DNA of 64,000 nucleotides from Porphyrobacter sp. (GCA_027531395.1 JAPZRO010000001.1:62001-126000); one strand, 5' to 3'; counted from the first letter of the stretch, positions 18,892 through 28,082 are shown. The notes: generated by a model from the sequence alone, not told the origin. Numbers and translations are program-made.

Positions 18892-19635
18892 ATGATCCGC
18901 CTGCCCCGTTTACGTAGCCTCGCCGCAGGCCTTGCCCTCGCTCTCGCCCCGCTGGCCGTGCTCGCACCGGTCACCCCCGCCATGGCTCAGGCGGGTGACG
19001 CCAGCGATGCTGCCTATGGCGATCTCTATGATGCGATGGAATCCTCGGTCGATCAGGGGATGATGGTCGACAAGGCGCTGGTGGTGCTGGGGCGCGAATT
19101 TGCCGCTTCTGCCGAGTTCAAGATCGCCGAGGCCGAAAGCCCCGGCCTGATCAAGGAGATGATCGACAATCTGCGCCCGATCTTCGTCTCGCAGTCCGAA
19201 CGCGTGCGCAAGCTCTACCGGCCGACCACGCTGGCGCTGTTGGCGCGGCACCTGACCCCCGACGAGGCGACCAGCATCGCGGCCTTCTACCGCTCGGATC
19301 TCGGGCGCAAGCTGATGGGCGGGATGGTCGAGAACTACTCGCCCGACGCGACGCTCTCGAACCTCGAAAGTCAGGCCCCGGTCACGGCTGAACAGGTGCA
19401 GACCGACATCAGCAACGCCACCAACGCGACGATCTCGGCGATGTCGCAGGACGATCTGATCGAGCTCGGCAAGCTGGCGATGGCCAAGCCCGAACTGCTC
19501 AAGCTCTCGCTGATCGGCAAGGGCGTGCAGGAGCTGCGCGCGCAGATGGAGAACGAACCGCTGACCGCCGAGGAAGACGCGGCGATCGTGGCGGTGGTCG
19601 AGGACGTGTTCAACCGGCGGTTCCCGGCGGAGTAG
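18892..19635 (+). CDS. Exported DUF2059-domain protein
   Basis: A 247-residue protein with a signal peptide (cleavage near APVTPAMAQA). It carries a helical DUF2059 domain recognised by LARHLTPDEATSIAAFYRSDLGRKLMGGMVENY at about residues 112-145. A second helical repeat follows (QDDLIELGKLAMAKPELLKLS). The domain is widespread in proteobacterial periplasmic proteins with no agreed function. It stands alone between a divergent amidohydrolase and a convergent MipA-type porin. Confidence 0.82.
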   Translation: MIRLPRLRSLAAGLALALAPLAVLAPVTPAMAQAGDASDAAYGDLYDAMESSVDQGMMVDKALVVLGREFAASAEFKIAEAESPGLIKEMIDNLRPIFVSQSERVRKLYRPTTLALLARHLTPDEATSIAAFYRSDLGRKLMGGMVENYSPDATLSNLESQAPVTAEQVQTDISNATNATISAMSQDDLIELGKLAMAKPELLKLSLIGKGVQELRAQMENEPLTAEEDAAIVAVVEDVFNRRFPAE

Positions 19636-19672
19636 GGAAATCCTGCCGGTTCACGCCAGCGAACCACGCGAA

Positions 19673-20629
19673 CTAGAACGTATAACCCACGCCCAGCCCG
19701 GCGATAAACTGGTTCGCATCGCCGCGCAGGCTTGTGTAGGGCGTGTCCGCCGCATCGCCCAGCAGGCGCGAATAGCCGCCCACGCCGTAGACGCTCCACC
19801 CGCCGTCGAGCGCATTGCCCGACAAATCGTAGTTGAGGATCGCCAGCGTGCCGACGCGGTTCAACCCGCCCTCGGCGGCGAAGGCCGGCAGCCCGCTCGC
19901 CAGCCGCTGCGGCGGGGTGACCGAGAAGTAGTAATCGGCGAAGCTGTCGTCGACGAACTCCATCTGCGCCTGCACCTGCAGCACGAAGGCCTTGCCGAGC
20001 GGGGTCGAATAATTGACCTGCGGCTCGATCACCATGCCCTCGTGTGCGCCGAGCACGTCCCAGCGGACCTGCGCGCCGATGGTGAGGCTGTCGAGCGGCT
20101 TGAACACGCCGGGGAAGGACACCGCCGCGTTGAGCCCGACTTCGAGCGCCACGTCGAGCTCGCCCGCGGCCTCGACCACATTGTCCTCGATCTGGATATT
20201 GCGGTCATTGCGGATGCGGAACGCCGGACCAAAAGCCAGCCTGGTCTTGCGCGGGCCGAAGCTGGGCTTGGGCGAGAGCACGTCGAAGGTCAGCCCCGGG
20301 CCGTTGGGCCGGATACCGACCCCGCCCACGCGGCCGACGATCAGCGGCAGCGGGAAGGCGATGTAGTCGTCCGAACCGGCATAGCTCGGCACCAGTCCGG
20401 CGCCGAGGCCGATGGTCGCCCAGGTCTCGTCGAATACCGGCTTGGTGAAGGCCATCATCGGGGCGGGCGGAGCGGGTGCGGGTTGGGGTGCTGCCTGCGC
20501 GGGTTCGGCTTCAGCTTCGACGGCATCCCCGGACGCGGTCTCGCCTTCACCGGCCAGCGCCGGGGTCGCGACCAGCACCAGCGCCGCGGCCGGCACGGCA
20601 GACAGGGCAAGCTTTCTGCGCAGCTTCAT
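19673..20629 (-). CDS. MipA/OmpV-family outer membrane protein
   Basis: A 318-residue outer membrane beta-barrel. A signal peptide (ending ATPALAGE) is followed by an Ala/Pro/Glu-rich spacer (about 27-60) and then the barrel, starting WATIGLGAGLVPSYAGSDDYIAFPLPLI, a hallmark of the MipA/OmpV family, and ending GLGVGYTF with the C-terminal aromatic residue needed for Bam-dependent insertion. Members act as scaffolds for murein enzymes or as porins. It is divergent from crtY, with a 159-bp shared upstream region. Confidence 0.9.
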   Translation of the reverse strand: MKLRRKLALSAVPAAALVLVATPALAGEGETASGDAVEAEAEPAQAAPQPAPAPPAPMMAFTKPVFDETWATIGLGAGLVPSYAGSDDYIAFPLPLIVGRVGGVGIRPNGPGLTFDVLSPKPSFGPRKTRLAFGPAFRIRNDRNIQIEDNVVEAAGELDVALEVGLNAAVSFPGVFKPLDSLTIGAQVRWDVLGAHEGMVIEPQVNYSTPLGKAFVLQVQAQMEFVDDSFADYYFSVTPPQRLASGLPAFAAEGGLNRVGTLAILNYDLSGNALDGGWSVYGVGGYSRLLGDAADTPYTSLRGDANQFIAGLGVGYTF

Positions 20630-20709
20630 AGATACGAACCCTTTAAGAAAAAACGGTTTTACGCGATTCCCTCGCGCTGTTGCGGGCGCCCATATGGCGC
20701 TTCATGTGA

Positions 20710-20719
20710 TGTTGCAACA
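20710..20719. promoter_or_regulatory. Perfect 10-bp palindrome between the porin and crtY
   Basis: TGTTGCAACA lies about 70 bp upstream of crtY and 80 bp upstream of the divergent porin gene. It could be an operator, but a 10-bp palindrome can occur by chance and no regulator is encoded nearby. Confidence 0.25.
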
Positions 20720-20788
20720 GCGATTGGCCGCAGCCGTCGCGCCGCCATCATTGCCGTATCGCTCGCCCTCGCCTAGGGCTGGCACAGC

Positions 20789-22036
20789 ATGAGCGATTCC
20801 TTGCAAATTCCGGTCTCCGAAGCAGCCACTCCGCACGATCTGGTGATCGTCGGCGGGGGTCTGGCCGGCGGGCTGATCGCGCTCGCGCTGCACCGCCATG
20901 CGCCCAAGTGCCGCTTCCTCCTCATCGAGGCCGGACGCACGCTCGGTGGGCATCACCGCTGGAGCTGGTTCGAAACCGATCTCGGCCCGCAGGCGCAGAC
21001 GCTGATGGCCGAATTCGCCCTCAACGGCTGGGACGAAGGCTACGACATCACCTTCCCCGCCTATGGCCGCACCCTGCCGACCTCCTACCGCTCGCTCGCC
21101 AGCGCCGAATTCCACCGCGCGCTGGTAGCCGCGCTCCCGCCCGAACGGGTGATGCTGGAGGCAAAGGCGACCGCGATCGACGCTGACGGGGTGACCCTTG
21201 CCGACGGCACCCGCATCGCCGGCCGCCGTGTGATCGACTGCCGCCCCTTCCGCGCCTCGCCGCATCTTGCCGGCGGCTGGCAGGTGTTCCTCGGCCAGCA
21301 TTTCAAGTGCGAGAAGCCCCACGGCCTCACCCGCCCCGTCATCATGGATGCGAGCGTCGATCAGGTCGCGCCCTACGGCAACGAGGCCGCCTACCGCTTC
21401 GTCTATGTCCTGCCGCTGTCGCCCGACGAGGTGTTCATCGAGGACACCTACTATGCCGACCAGCCGAAGATGGACGCCGAGGTGCTCAAGGGCCGGGTCG
21501 CCGAATATGCCCATCGCAACGGCTGGAAGGGCGAGGTGATCGATCAGGAGGCGGGCATCCTGCCGGTGGTTTCGGGCGGCAATTTCCGCGCGGCGCTCAC
21601 CGAGATCGCGATCCCCGGCGTGGCTGTCGCGGGTGCGCGCGGGGGCTTCTCGCACCCGCTCACCAGCTACACCCTGCCCTTTGCCGCCGACAACGCGCTC
21701 GCCATCGCCCAGCTGCTGGCAACCCGGCCAGGGGTGTCGGGCAACGAACTCGCCGCCTTCTGCGAACGCCGCGCGCGCCGCCACTGGCGCGCCACCGGCT
21801 ATTACCGGATGCTCAGCCGGATGCTGTTCGAGGCCGCCGAGCCCGACAAGCGGGTGGTGGTGTTCGAGCATTTCTATGCCCTGCGCGGCCGGTTGGTCGA
21901 ACGCTTCTACGCCGGCCGCTCGACCTGGCCCGATCGCTTGCGCATCCTTACCGGCAAGCCGCCCGTAGCTATCCCGCGCGCGATCCGCGCACTCTTTTCC
22001 TCAGGTAAGCCTCTCAACACGGAGACCCCGGCATGA
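20789..22036 (+). CDS. crtY: Lycopene beta-cyclase
   Basis: A 415-residue flavoprotein that forms the beta-ionone rings at both ends of lycopene at the membrane surface. The Rossmann motif DLVIVGGGLAGGLIALAL is at residues 14-31. The family blocks GGHHRWSWF, FVYVLPLSPDEVFIEDTYY, GILPVV and GARGGFSHPLTSYTLPFAADNA follow in the order of bacterial CrtY proteins. The gene heads an apparent operon; its stop overlaps the crtI start by 4 bp. Confidence 0.96.
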   Translation: MSDSLQIPVSEAATPHDLVIVGGGLAGGLIALALHRHAPKCRFLLIEAGRTLGGHHRWSWFETDLGPQAQTLMAEFALNGWDEGYDITFPAYGRTLPTSYRSLASAEFHRALVAALPPERVMLEAKATAIDADGVTLADGTRIAGRRVIDCRPFRASPHLAGGWQVFLGQHFKCEKPHGLTRPVIMDASVDQVAPYGNEAAYRFVYVLPLSPDEVFIEDTYYADQPKMDAEVLKGRVAEYAHRNGWKGEVIDQEAGILPVVSGGNFRAALTEIAIPGVAVAGARGGFSHPLTSYTLPFAADNALAIAQLLATRPGVSGNELAAFCERRARRHWRATGYYRMLSRMLFEAAEPDKRVVVFEHFYALRGRLVERFYAGRSTWPDRLRILTGKPPVAIPRAIRALFSSGKPLNTETPA

Positions 22037-23595
22037 ACGCCGATGCGAAGCTCAATCTCAATGCCGGAAAGGGCATCAACCCCGCGCTCGCCGAACGCTA
22101 CGCCGGGCGCACCGCCTGCGTGATCGGATCGGGCTTTGGCGGCATGGCGCTCGCCATCCGGCTGCAGTCCGCCGGCATCGCCACCACGGTGATCGAAAGC
22201 CGCGACAAGCCGGGCGGGCGCGCCTATTACTGGGAGAAGGACGGCTTCACCTTCGACGCCGGCCCGACCGTGATCACCGATCCGCCCTGCCTCGAGGAGC
22301 TCTGGGCGCTGACCGGCCACGACATTTCCGAAGACGTCGAGCTGATGAAGGTCATGCCCTTCTACCGCCTCAACTGGCCCGACGGCACGAACTTCGACTA
22401 TTCGAACGACGAGCAGCAGCTCAACGCCGAGATCGCCAAGCTCAATCCCGCCGACGTCGCGGGCTATGCGCGCTTCCTCGAATATTCCGAGCGGGTCTAC
22501 AAGGAAGGCTACCTCAAGCTCGGGACCAAGCCGTTCCTCGACTTCAAGTCGATGCTCAAAGCCGCCCCTGCCCTGATCAAGGAGCAGGCGTGGCGCTCGG
22601 TCTATGGCATGGTGTCGAGCTATGTGCAGAACGAGAAGCTGCGCGAGGCGTTGAGCTTCCACACGCTGCTGGTCGGCGGCAACCCGATGAACACCTCGTC
22701 GATCTACGCGCTGATCCACAAGCTGGAGAAGGACGGCGGCGTGTGGTGGGCGCGCGGCGGCACCAACCGGCTGATCGCCGGCATGGTGCGCCATTTCGAG
22801 CGCCTCGGCGGCACGATGCGCGTCGGCGATCCGGTGGTGCAGGTCCACACGCTCGGCACCAAGGCGACCGAGGTCGAGACCAAGAGCGGCTTCAAGCAGC
22901 GCTTCGATGCGGTCGCGAGCAATGCCGACATCATGCATTCCTACAAGGACCTGATGTCGAACAGCGCGCGCGGCAAGCAGATGGCCAAGTCGCTGGGCCG
23001 CAAGAGCTTTTCGCCCAGCCTCTTCGTGGTGCATTTCGGGCTGGAGGGCACCTGGCCCGGCATCCCGCACCACATGATCCTGTTCGCCAAGCGCTACAAA
23101 GGCCTGCTCGACGACATCTACAAGAACGGCGTGGTGCCGGAGGATTTCGCGATCTACCTCCACCACCCGACCGTCACCGATCCGGGCATGGCGCCCGAAG
23201 GCAAGAGCACCTTCTACGCGCTCGTGCCGGTGAGCCACATGGGCAAGATGCCGCTCGACTGGGACGAGGTTGGCCCGAAGCTCGAAAAGATGATCCTCGA
23301 CGAGCTGGAGCGGCGCCTGATCCCCGACATCCACAGCCGGATCGTCACCAAGTTCAGCTACGCGCCCTCCGACTTCAAGGCCGATCTCAACGCCCACATG
23401 GGCAGCGCCTTCAGCCTCGAGCCGGTGCTGTGGCAGAGCGCCTGGCTGCGCGGCCACAACCGCGATGACGTGATCGACAATTACTACCTCGTCGGCGCTG
23501 GCACGCACCCGGGCGCGGGGATTCCGGGGGTCGTCGGCAGCGCCAAGGCGACGGCGGGTCTGATGCTGGAGGATCTGGCGAAGGTGGGTGCTTGA
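22033..23595 (+). CDS. crtI: Phytoene desaturase
   Basis: A 520-residue FAD enzyme that introduces the double bonds converting phytoene to lycopene. The dinucleotide-binding motif CVIGSGFGGMALAIRLQ is near residue 31, followed by GGRAYYWEKDGFTFDAGPTVIT, the usual second CrtI signature. The C-terminal carotenoid oxidoreductase signature is at YLVGAGTHPGAGIPGVVGSAKATA. Length is close to the family norm. Its start overlaps crtY and its stop overlaps the next gene (TGATG), so the whole row is translationally coupled. Confidence 0.97.
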   Translation: MNADAKLNLNAGKGINPALAERYAGRTACVIGSGFGGMALAIRLQSAGIATTVIESRDKPGGRAYYWEKDGFTFDAGPTVITDPPCLEELWALTGHDISEDVELMKVMPFYRLNWPDGTNFDYSNDEQQLNAEIAKLNPADVAGYARFLEYSERVYKEGYLKLGTKPFLDFKSMLKAAPALIKEQAWRSVYGMVSSYVQNEKLREALSFHTLLVGGNPMNTSSIYALIHKLEKDGGVWWARGGTNRLIAGMVRHFERLGGTMRVGDPVVQVHTLGTKATEVETKSGFKQRFDAVASNADIMHSYKDLMSNSARGKQMAKSLGRKSFSPSLFVVHFGLEGTWPGIPHHMILFAKRYKGLLDDIYKNGVVPEDFAIYLHHPTVTDPGMAPEGKSTFYALVPVSHMGKMPLDWDEVGPKLEKMILDELERRLIPDIHSRIVTKFSYAPSDFKADLNAHMGSAFSLEPVLWQSAWLRGHNRDDVIDNYYLVGAGTHPGAGIPGVVGSAKATAGLMLEDLAKVGA

Positions 23596-24008
23596 TGATC
23601 GGGCCGCTGCTTTTCCTGGCTGCCGCGGCAGCCGATCACGGCGTGTCGCCGCTGGTCCAGCCGGGGCACGCGCACCGCTGGCTCGAGGCGCAGAATGACG
23701 ATAAGCTCACCGGCTGGATCGATCAGGCTTGGCGGGGCGAAACCGTAATCGACGGTGTCCGCTACAAGCAGGTGCTTCTGCGCACCGAGGCCAAGGGCGA
23801 GGCGCCCATGGTCGCCGACGTGATCGCGGCCGTCGATTGCGCGAACGCCAAGATGGGAATGCAGCGGCTCGTTATCATCGAACCCGACCTGGGCGCCGAT
23901 TCCGAGATGCCGCTCGACGGGCTGCAGATGGACGTTCTCGATACATCCAGGAATCCGGGTGATCGGGTGCTTTTCGAAGCGGCGTGCGGCACGGGCGGTG
24001 CCCGCTGA
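23595..24008 (+). CDS. Hypothetical exported protein inside the carotenoid operon
   Basis: A 137-residue protein whose ATG overlaps the crtI stop and whose stop overlaps the start of the LOG-family gene. A short hydrophobic N-terminus (MIGPLLFLAAAAAD) may be a signal peptide. The rest is mixed alpha/beta with YKQVLLRTEAKG, VIAAVDCANAKMGMQRL and FEAACG. I recognise no domain. Tight coupling on both sides argues for co-expression with carotenoid synthesis, not for a carotenoid function as such. Confidence 0.65.
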   Translation: MIGPLLFLAAAAADHGVSPLVQPGHAHRWLEAQNDDKLTGWIDQAWRGETVIDGVRYKQVLLRTEAKGEAPMVADVIAAVDCANAKMGMQRLVIIEPDLGADSEMPLDGLQMDVLDTSRNPGDRVLFEAACGTGGAR

Positions 24009-24589
24009 TGAAGCGTCTTGCCGTCTATTGCGGTTCGGCCTCGCCCGAGGATCCGCGCTACCTGCAACTCGCCCATGATGTCGGTGCGGAGCTTGCTGCA
24101 CGCGGCATCGGGCTGGTCTATGGCGGAGGCAAGCTCGGCCTCATGGGCGCGGTCGCCAAGGGGGCGAAGGACAATGGCGGCGAGGTGATCGGCATCATCC
24201 CCGAGCATCTCGTGAAGGCCGAAGTCGCCAACCATGATTGCGACGAACTCGTCACCGTCTCGGGCATGCACGAGAGGAAACAGCGCTTCACCGACCTCTC
24301 GGACGGCTTCGTCACCATCCCCGGCGGGGTCGGCACGATGGACGAGCTGTGGGAGGCGATGAGCTGGTCGCAGCTGGGCTATCACTCCAAGCCCGTCGGC
24401 CTGCTCAACGCTTTCGGCTTCTATGATCACCTGCTCGCCTTCAACGCCAAGATGGCCGAAGTCGGCTTCGTGCGGCCCGCGCACCAAAACATCCTGATCG
24501 CGGCGGACACGATCACCGAACTGCTCGCCAAGATGGAGAGCTACCAGCCGCACACCCCGATCTTCCGCATGAAGGCCGAGGAGCTGTAA
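24008..24589 (+). CDS. LOG-family protein (cytokinin riboside 5'-monophosphate phosphoribohydrolase type)
   Basis: A 193-residue Rossmann-fold protein of the TIGR00730/LOG family, often misnamed lysine decarboxylase. The nucleotide-binding loop is YGGGKLGLMG, and the diagnostic PGGVGTMDE carries the catalytic glutamate; SGMHERK supplies the conserved arginine. Proven members release the base from nucleoside monophosphates. The ATG overlaps the preceding stop. Its place between crtI and crtB is notable, but the direct link to carotenoids is unknown. Confidence 0.92.
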   Translation: MKRLAVYCGSASPEDPRYLQLAHDVGAELAARGIGLVYGGGKLGLMGAVAKGAKDNGGEVIGIIPEHLVKAEVANHDCDELVTVSGMHERKQRFTDLSDGFVTIPGGVGTMDELWEAMSWSQLGYHSKPVGLLNAFGFYDHLLAFNAKMAEVGFVRPAHQNILIAADTITELLAKMESYQPHTPIFRMKAEEL

Positions 24590-24597
24590 GCCTCGCC

Positions 24598-25551
24598 ATG
24601 CCGGTCGATGCCGCCACCCGCGCCGCGCTGGTCGAGCACGCCCGGCTGTCGATCAAGCGCGGCTCGCAGAGCTTCTCCGCCGCCGCGCGCCTGTTCGACC
24701 GCGAGACCCGCGAGCGCGCATGGCTGCTCTATGCCTGGTGCCGCCGGGCGGACGACATCGCCGATAATCAGGAAATGGGCGGCGAATTGGGCGACCAGTC
24801 CGATCTGGCAGAGCGCCTCGCCCATATCCGCCGCCTCACCGCGCTGGCCTTCGAGGGCAAGCCGACGGGCGATCCGGCTTTCGATGCGCTGGGCGTGGTG
24901 GCTAGCGAAGTCGGCCTTACCCCGCAGATGGCCGAGGATGTGATCGAAGGCTTCCAGCTCGATGCCGAGGACTGGCGCCCGCGCACCGAAGCCGACATGC
25001 TGCGCTATTGCTATCACGTGGCCGGCGCGGTGGGCGTGATGATGGCGGTGGTGATGGGCGTCGATCCCAAGGATCAGGAAACGCTCGACCGCGCGAATGA
25101 CCTGGGGCTCGCCTTTCAGCTCTCCAACATCGCCCGCGATATCGTGGAGGATGACGCGGCAGGGCGCTGCTACCTGCCGCAGGAGTGGCTGGCCGAGGAG
25201 GATATCGAGCCCGGCCAGCACACCAAGCCGCACCACCGCGCGGAACTCGCCGCTATGGCCGCGCGGCTGGTTGCGCTGGTGGAGAAGCACGAGGCGGCCG
25301 CGCGTGTGGGGGCGGCCAAGCTCCCCTTTCGCAGCCGCTGGGCGGTGCTCTCCGCCGCGCGCATCTATGGCGCGATCGGGCGCAAGGTGAGGAAGCGCGG
25401 GCCTGAGGCGTGGAACAGCCGTACCTATGTCCCGCGCTCGGAAAAGGCGCTCTACGGCGTGCGCGCGTTCCTCTCGGCGGTGATCAACCGCGAGAAGATG
25501 CCGCCCGGCGGGATCGACTGGGGGATTGCGGATTACCGGCCGAAGGGCTGA
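24598..25551 (+). CDS. crtB: Phytoene synthase
   Basis: A 317-residue trans-isoprenyl diphosphate synthase that joins two geranylgeranyl diphosphates to phytoene. Both aspartate-rich motifs are present: YAWCRRADDIADNQ (DDxxD type) near residue 43 and NIARDIVEDDAAGRCYLP near residue 178. The N-terminal IKRGSQSFSAAARLF is typical of the family. It follows the LOG gene with an 8-bp gap and closes the carotenoid operon; a palindromic repeat lies just after the stop. Confidence 0.97.
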   Translation: MPVDAATRAALVEHARLSIKRGSQSFSAAARLFDRETRERAWLLYAWCRRADDIADNQEMGGELGDQSDLAERLAHIRRLTALAFEGKPTGDPAFDALGVVASEVGLTPQMAEDVIEGFQLDAEDWRPRTEADMLRYCYHVAGAVGVMMAVVMGVDPKDQETLDRANDLGLAFQLSNIARDIVEDDAAGRCYLPQEWLAEEDIEPGQHTKPHHRAELAAMAARLVALVEKHEAAARVGAAKLPFRSRWAVLSAARIYGAIGRKVRKRGPEAWNSRTYVPRSEKALYGVRAFLSAVINREKMPPGGIDWGIADYRPKG

Positions 25552-25555
25552 AACT

Positions 25556-25659
25556 CGTCATTGCGAGGAGCCGAAGGCGAGGAAGCAATCCATGGCCCGA
25601 AGGCCGCGGCAGACGCAATGTCATGCCATGGATTGCTTCGCCTTCGGCTCGCAATGACG
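25556..25659. repeat. Long palindromic intergenic repeat after crtB
   Basis: The arms begin CGTCATTGCGAGGAGCCGAA and end TTCGGCTCGCAATGACG, with a second paired pair GAAGCAATCCATGG / CCATGGATTGCTTC inside. The whole 104 bp can fold into one imperfect hairpin. The same terminal sequence CGTCATTGCGAG is found again at 28184, so the two belong to one repeat family. Such elements can act as mRNA stabilisers or terminators at operon ends. Confidence 0.85.
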
Positions 25660-25684
25660 AAAAAAAGCGGCTAATCCCACCCCC

Positions 25685-26170
25685 ATGAAAGCCCTTCCCG
25701 CACTCGCCGCCCTCCTCGCCGCCGCGCCGCTCGCCGCCGAACCGACCCCCGAACAGGCAGAAGCCATCGCCGCCGCCGACGCCTTCTTCGCCGCGCTGCG
25801 CAGCGACGACAAGACCGCGCTGCAAGGCGTCATGCTGCCGGAAGGCATGATCTTCGTGCACAGCCGGATGAAGCCCGATCTGCCGCGCGTCGATGCCGTC
25901 CCGGTCGCCGATCACCTTGCGCGCTGGGCCAAGGGCACGCGCAAGGCCGACGAGGTGATGCGCTACGACACCGTGCTGGTGGACGGCGACATGGCGCTGG
26001 TGTGGGGCCCCTACCGCTTCATCTCGGACGGGCAGACCAGCCATTGCGGGATCAATTCGCTGAGCCTCGTGAAGACCGAAAGCGGCTGGAAGGTCGCCAA
26101 TACCAGCTTCACGATGGAACTGCCCGAGCGCTGTGCCGCGCTGGGCGCGCCGGAGGCGCCCGCGCAATGA
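25685..26170 (+). CDS. Exported SnoaL/NTF2-like protein
   Basis: A 161-residue protein with a signal peptide (MKALPALAALLAAAPLAAE) and an NTF2-like cone fold: an N-terminal helix IAAADAFFAALRSDDKTALQGVM, then strands YDTVLVDGDMALVWGPYRFISDG and SLVKTESGWKVANTSFTME. This layout matches DUF4440/SnoaL-like proteins, whose functions vary. Its stop overlaps the start of the carboxylase alpha gene (ATGA), so both are translated together. Confidence 0.8.
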   Translation: MKALPALAALLAAAPLAAEPTPEQAEAIAAADAFFAALRSDDKTALQGVMLPEGMIFVHSRMKPDLPRVDAVPVADHLARWAKGTRKADEVMRYDTVLVDGDMALVWGPYRFISDGQTSHCGINSLSLVKTESGWKVANTSFTMELPERCAALGAPEAPAQ

Positions 26171-28080
26171 TCACCAAACTCCTGATCGCCAACCGCGGCG
26201 AGATCGCCTGCCGGATCATGCGCACCGCGAGGGCCATGGGGATCGCCACGGTCGCGGTCTATTCCGATGCCGATGCCAAGGCGCTGCACGTGCGCTCCGC
26301 CGACGAGGCGGTGCATATCGGCCCCTCGCCTGCGGCTGAATCCTATCTGGTGGGCGCGAAGATCATCGCGGCGGCGCAGGCGACCGGCGCGAACGCGATC
26401 CATCCGGGCTACGGCTTCCTGTCGGAGAACGCCGACTTCGCGCAGGCGGTCATCGATGCAGGCCTTATCTGGGTCGGCCCCAAGCCGTCGAGCATCCGCG
26501 CCATGGGCCTCAAGGACGCGGCCAAGCAGCTGATGCGCGCTGCAGGCGTGCCGGTGACGCCGGGCTATGACGGCTCGGACCAGTCGGTCGAGCGGCTGAC
26601 GCAGGAGGCCGAGGCCATCGGCTACCCCGTCCTCATCAAGGCGGTCGCGGGCGGCGGCGGCAAGGGGATGCGCAAGGTCGACGCCCCCGAGGATTTCGTC
26701 GCCGCACTCGAATCCTGCCGCCGCGAGGCGAAGGCCTCCTTCGGCAATGACGAGGTGTTGCTGGAAAAGTGGATCACCTCGCCCCGCCATATCGAGGTGC
26801 AGGTGTTCGGCGATGCCCACGGCAACGTCGTCCATCTGTTCGAGCGCGACTGCTCATTGCAGCGCCGCCACCAGAAGGTGATCGAGGAAGCCCCCGCCCC
26901 CGGCATGGACGCGGCCACCCGCGAAGCGATCTGCGCCGCCGCCGTGCGCGCTGCCAAGGCGGTCGATTACGAGGGCGCCGGCACGATCGAGTTCATCGCC
27001 GACGCCTCGGAGGGCCTGCGGGCGGATCGCATCTTCTTCATGGAGATGAACACCCGGCTTCAGGTCGAACACCCCGTCACCGAGGAGATCACGAGGGTCG
27101 ATCTGGTCGAATGGCAGCTGCGCGTGGCGAGCGGCGAGGCTCTACCTAAGCGGCAGGAGGAGCTTTCGATCAACGGCCACGCGATCGAGGCGCGGCTCTA
27201 TGCGGAGGACCCGGCGAAGGGGTTTTTGCCGAGCACGGGGCGGCTAGACGAGTTCTACATTCCTACCCTCCACGCCCGTGTCGAAACGGGTGTCGACGAA
27301 GGAAGTGACGTATCTCCATTCTACGACCCGATGATTGCGAAGATCGTGGTCCACGCTCCGTCACGGGCGCGTGCGATTACGGCGCTACAGGAAGAGCTCG
27401 ACGGCACCCTCGTTCACCCAGTCAAATCGAATGCCGGTTTTCTCTGGCTGTGCTTGGCCGATGGCGCGTTCCGAGCAGCGGACCTCGATACGGGCCTGAT
27501 CGAAAGGCGAGGCGAAAACCTCATCCCCCCTGCAAGCCCCGCCCCGGACACCATCAATGTGGGGGCCGCAGCCGAGGCGCTCTGTTGGGAGAGGGACGAG
27601 GCCACCATCCCGGGCTGGAAAGCTCGAAGTCTGACCGGCTTCCGCCTCAATGCGCCCGACCGGAAAGGGGTGCATTTCGTCCTTCCTTCGGGTGAGGCCG
27701 TCACCGGCCAGATCACTCCCCTCGCGCAAGATCACAATCAGTTCGACATGATGACCCGTGCCACTGGCGACGGAATATTGGTTGTCGAAAAAGGGCAAAC
27801 CTATCTGCTGCGCTCGCGGATCGACGGCACCGGCCACGCCTCCGCCGCCGATGGCGCGATCATCGCGCCGATGCCGGGCAAGGTCATCGCGGTCGATGTG
27901 AGCGAAGGCCAGGCCGTCACCGCCGGGCAGCGGCTCATGGTGCTCGAGGCGATGAAGATGGAACACGCCCTCACCGCGCCCTTCGACGGGGTGGTCGAGG
28001 GGCTGGAGGTCAGCGCGGGGTCGCAGGTGCAGGTCGAGGCGGTATTGTGCCGGGTGGTGCCTGTCTCCACGGAAGAATAA
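26167..28080 (+). CDS. Acyl-CoA carboxylase biotin-containing alpha subunit (propionyl/methylcrotonyl type)
   Basis: A 637-residue subunit with a biotin carboxylase domain (LLIANRGEIACRIMRTA at residue 4, the ATP-grasp loop AGGGGKGMRKV, HIEVQVFGD, FMEMNTRLQVEHPVTE) and a C-terminal biotinyl domain with the biotin lysine at Lys597 in EAMKMEH. It uses ATP and bicarbonate to carboxylate biotin, which then serves the beta subunit. Start is set by the ATGA overlap. The part from about 27140 to 27810 uses rare AT-ending and AGG/CGA codons unlike the rest, suggesting recombination with a foreign allele. Substrate cannot be fixed from sequence. Confidence 0.92.
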   Translation: MITKLLIANRGEIACRIMRTARAMGIATVAVYSDADAKALHVRSADEAVHIGPSPAAESYLVGAKIIAAAQATGANAIHPGYGFLSENADFAQAVIDAGLIWVGPKPSSIRAMGLKDAAKQLMRAAGVPVTPGYDGSDQSVERLTQEAEAIGYPVLIKAVAGGGGKGMRKVDAPEDFVAALESCRREAKASFGNDEVLLEKWITSPRHIEVQVFGDAHGNVVHLFERDCSLQRRHQKVIEEAPAPGMDAATREAICAAAVRAAKAVDYEGAGTIEFIADASEGLRADRIFFMEMNTRLQVEHPVTEEITRVDLVEWQLRVASGEALPKRQEELSINGHAIEARLYAEDPAKGFLPSTGRLDEFYIPTLHARVETGVDEGSDVSPFYDPMIAKIVVHAPSRARAITALQEELDGTLVHPVKSNAGFLWLCLADGAFRAADLDTGLIERRGENLIPPASPAPDTINVGAAAEALCWERDEATIPGWKARSLTGFRLNAPDRKGVHFVLPSGEAVTGQITPLAQDHNQFDMMTRATGDGILVVEKGQTYLLRSRIDGTGHASAADGAIIAPMPGKVIAVDVSEGQAVTAGQRLMVLEAMKMEHALTAPFDGVVEGLEVSAGSQVQVEAVLCRVVPVSTEE

Positions 28081-28082
28081 TC

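Noticed and set aside
20630..20788. A photosynthesis-type CrtJ/PpsR site (TGT-N12-ACA) before crtY
   Set aside because: No such spacing is present; only the 10-bp palindrome TGTTGCAACA was found. No bacteriochlorophyll genes are in the window.
21907..23508. A 533-residue open frame antisense to crtI
   Set aside because: Composition is typical of an antisense shadow; crtI is unambiguous.
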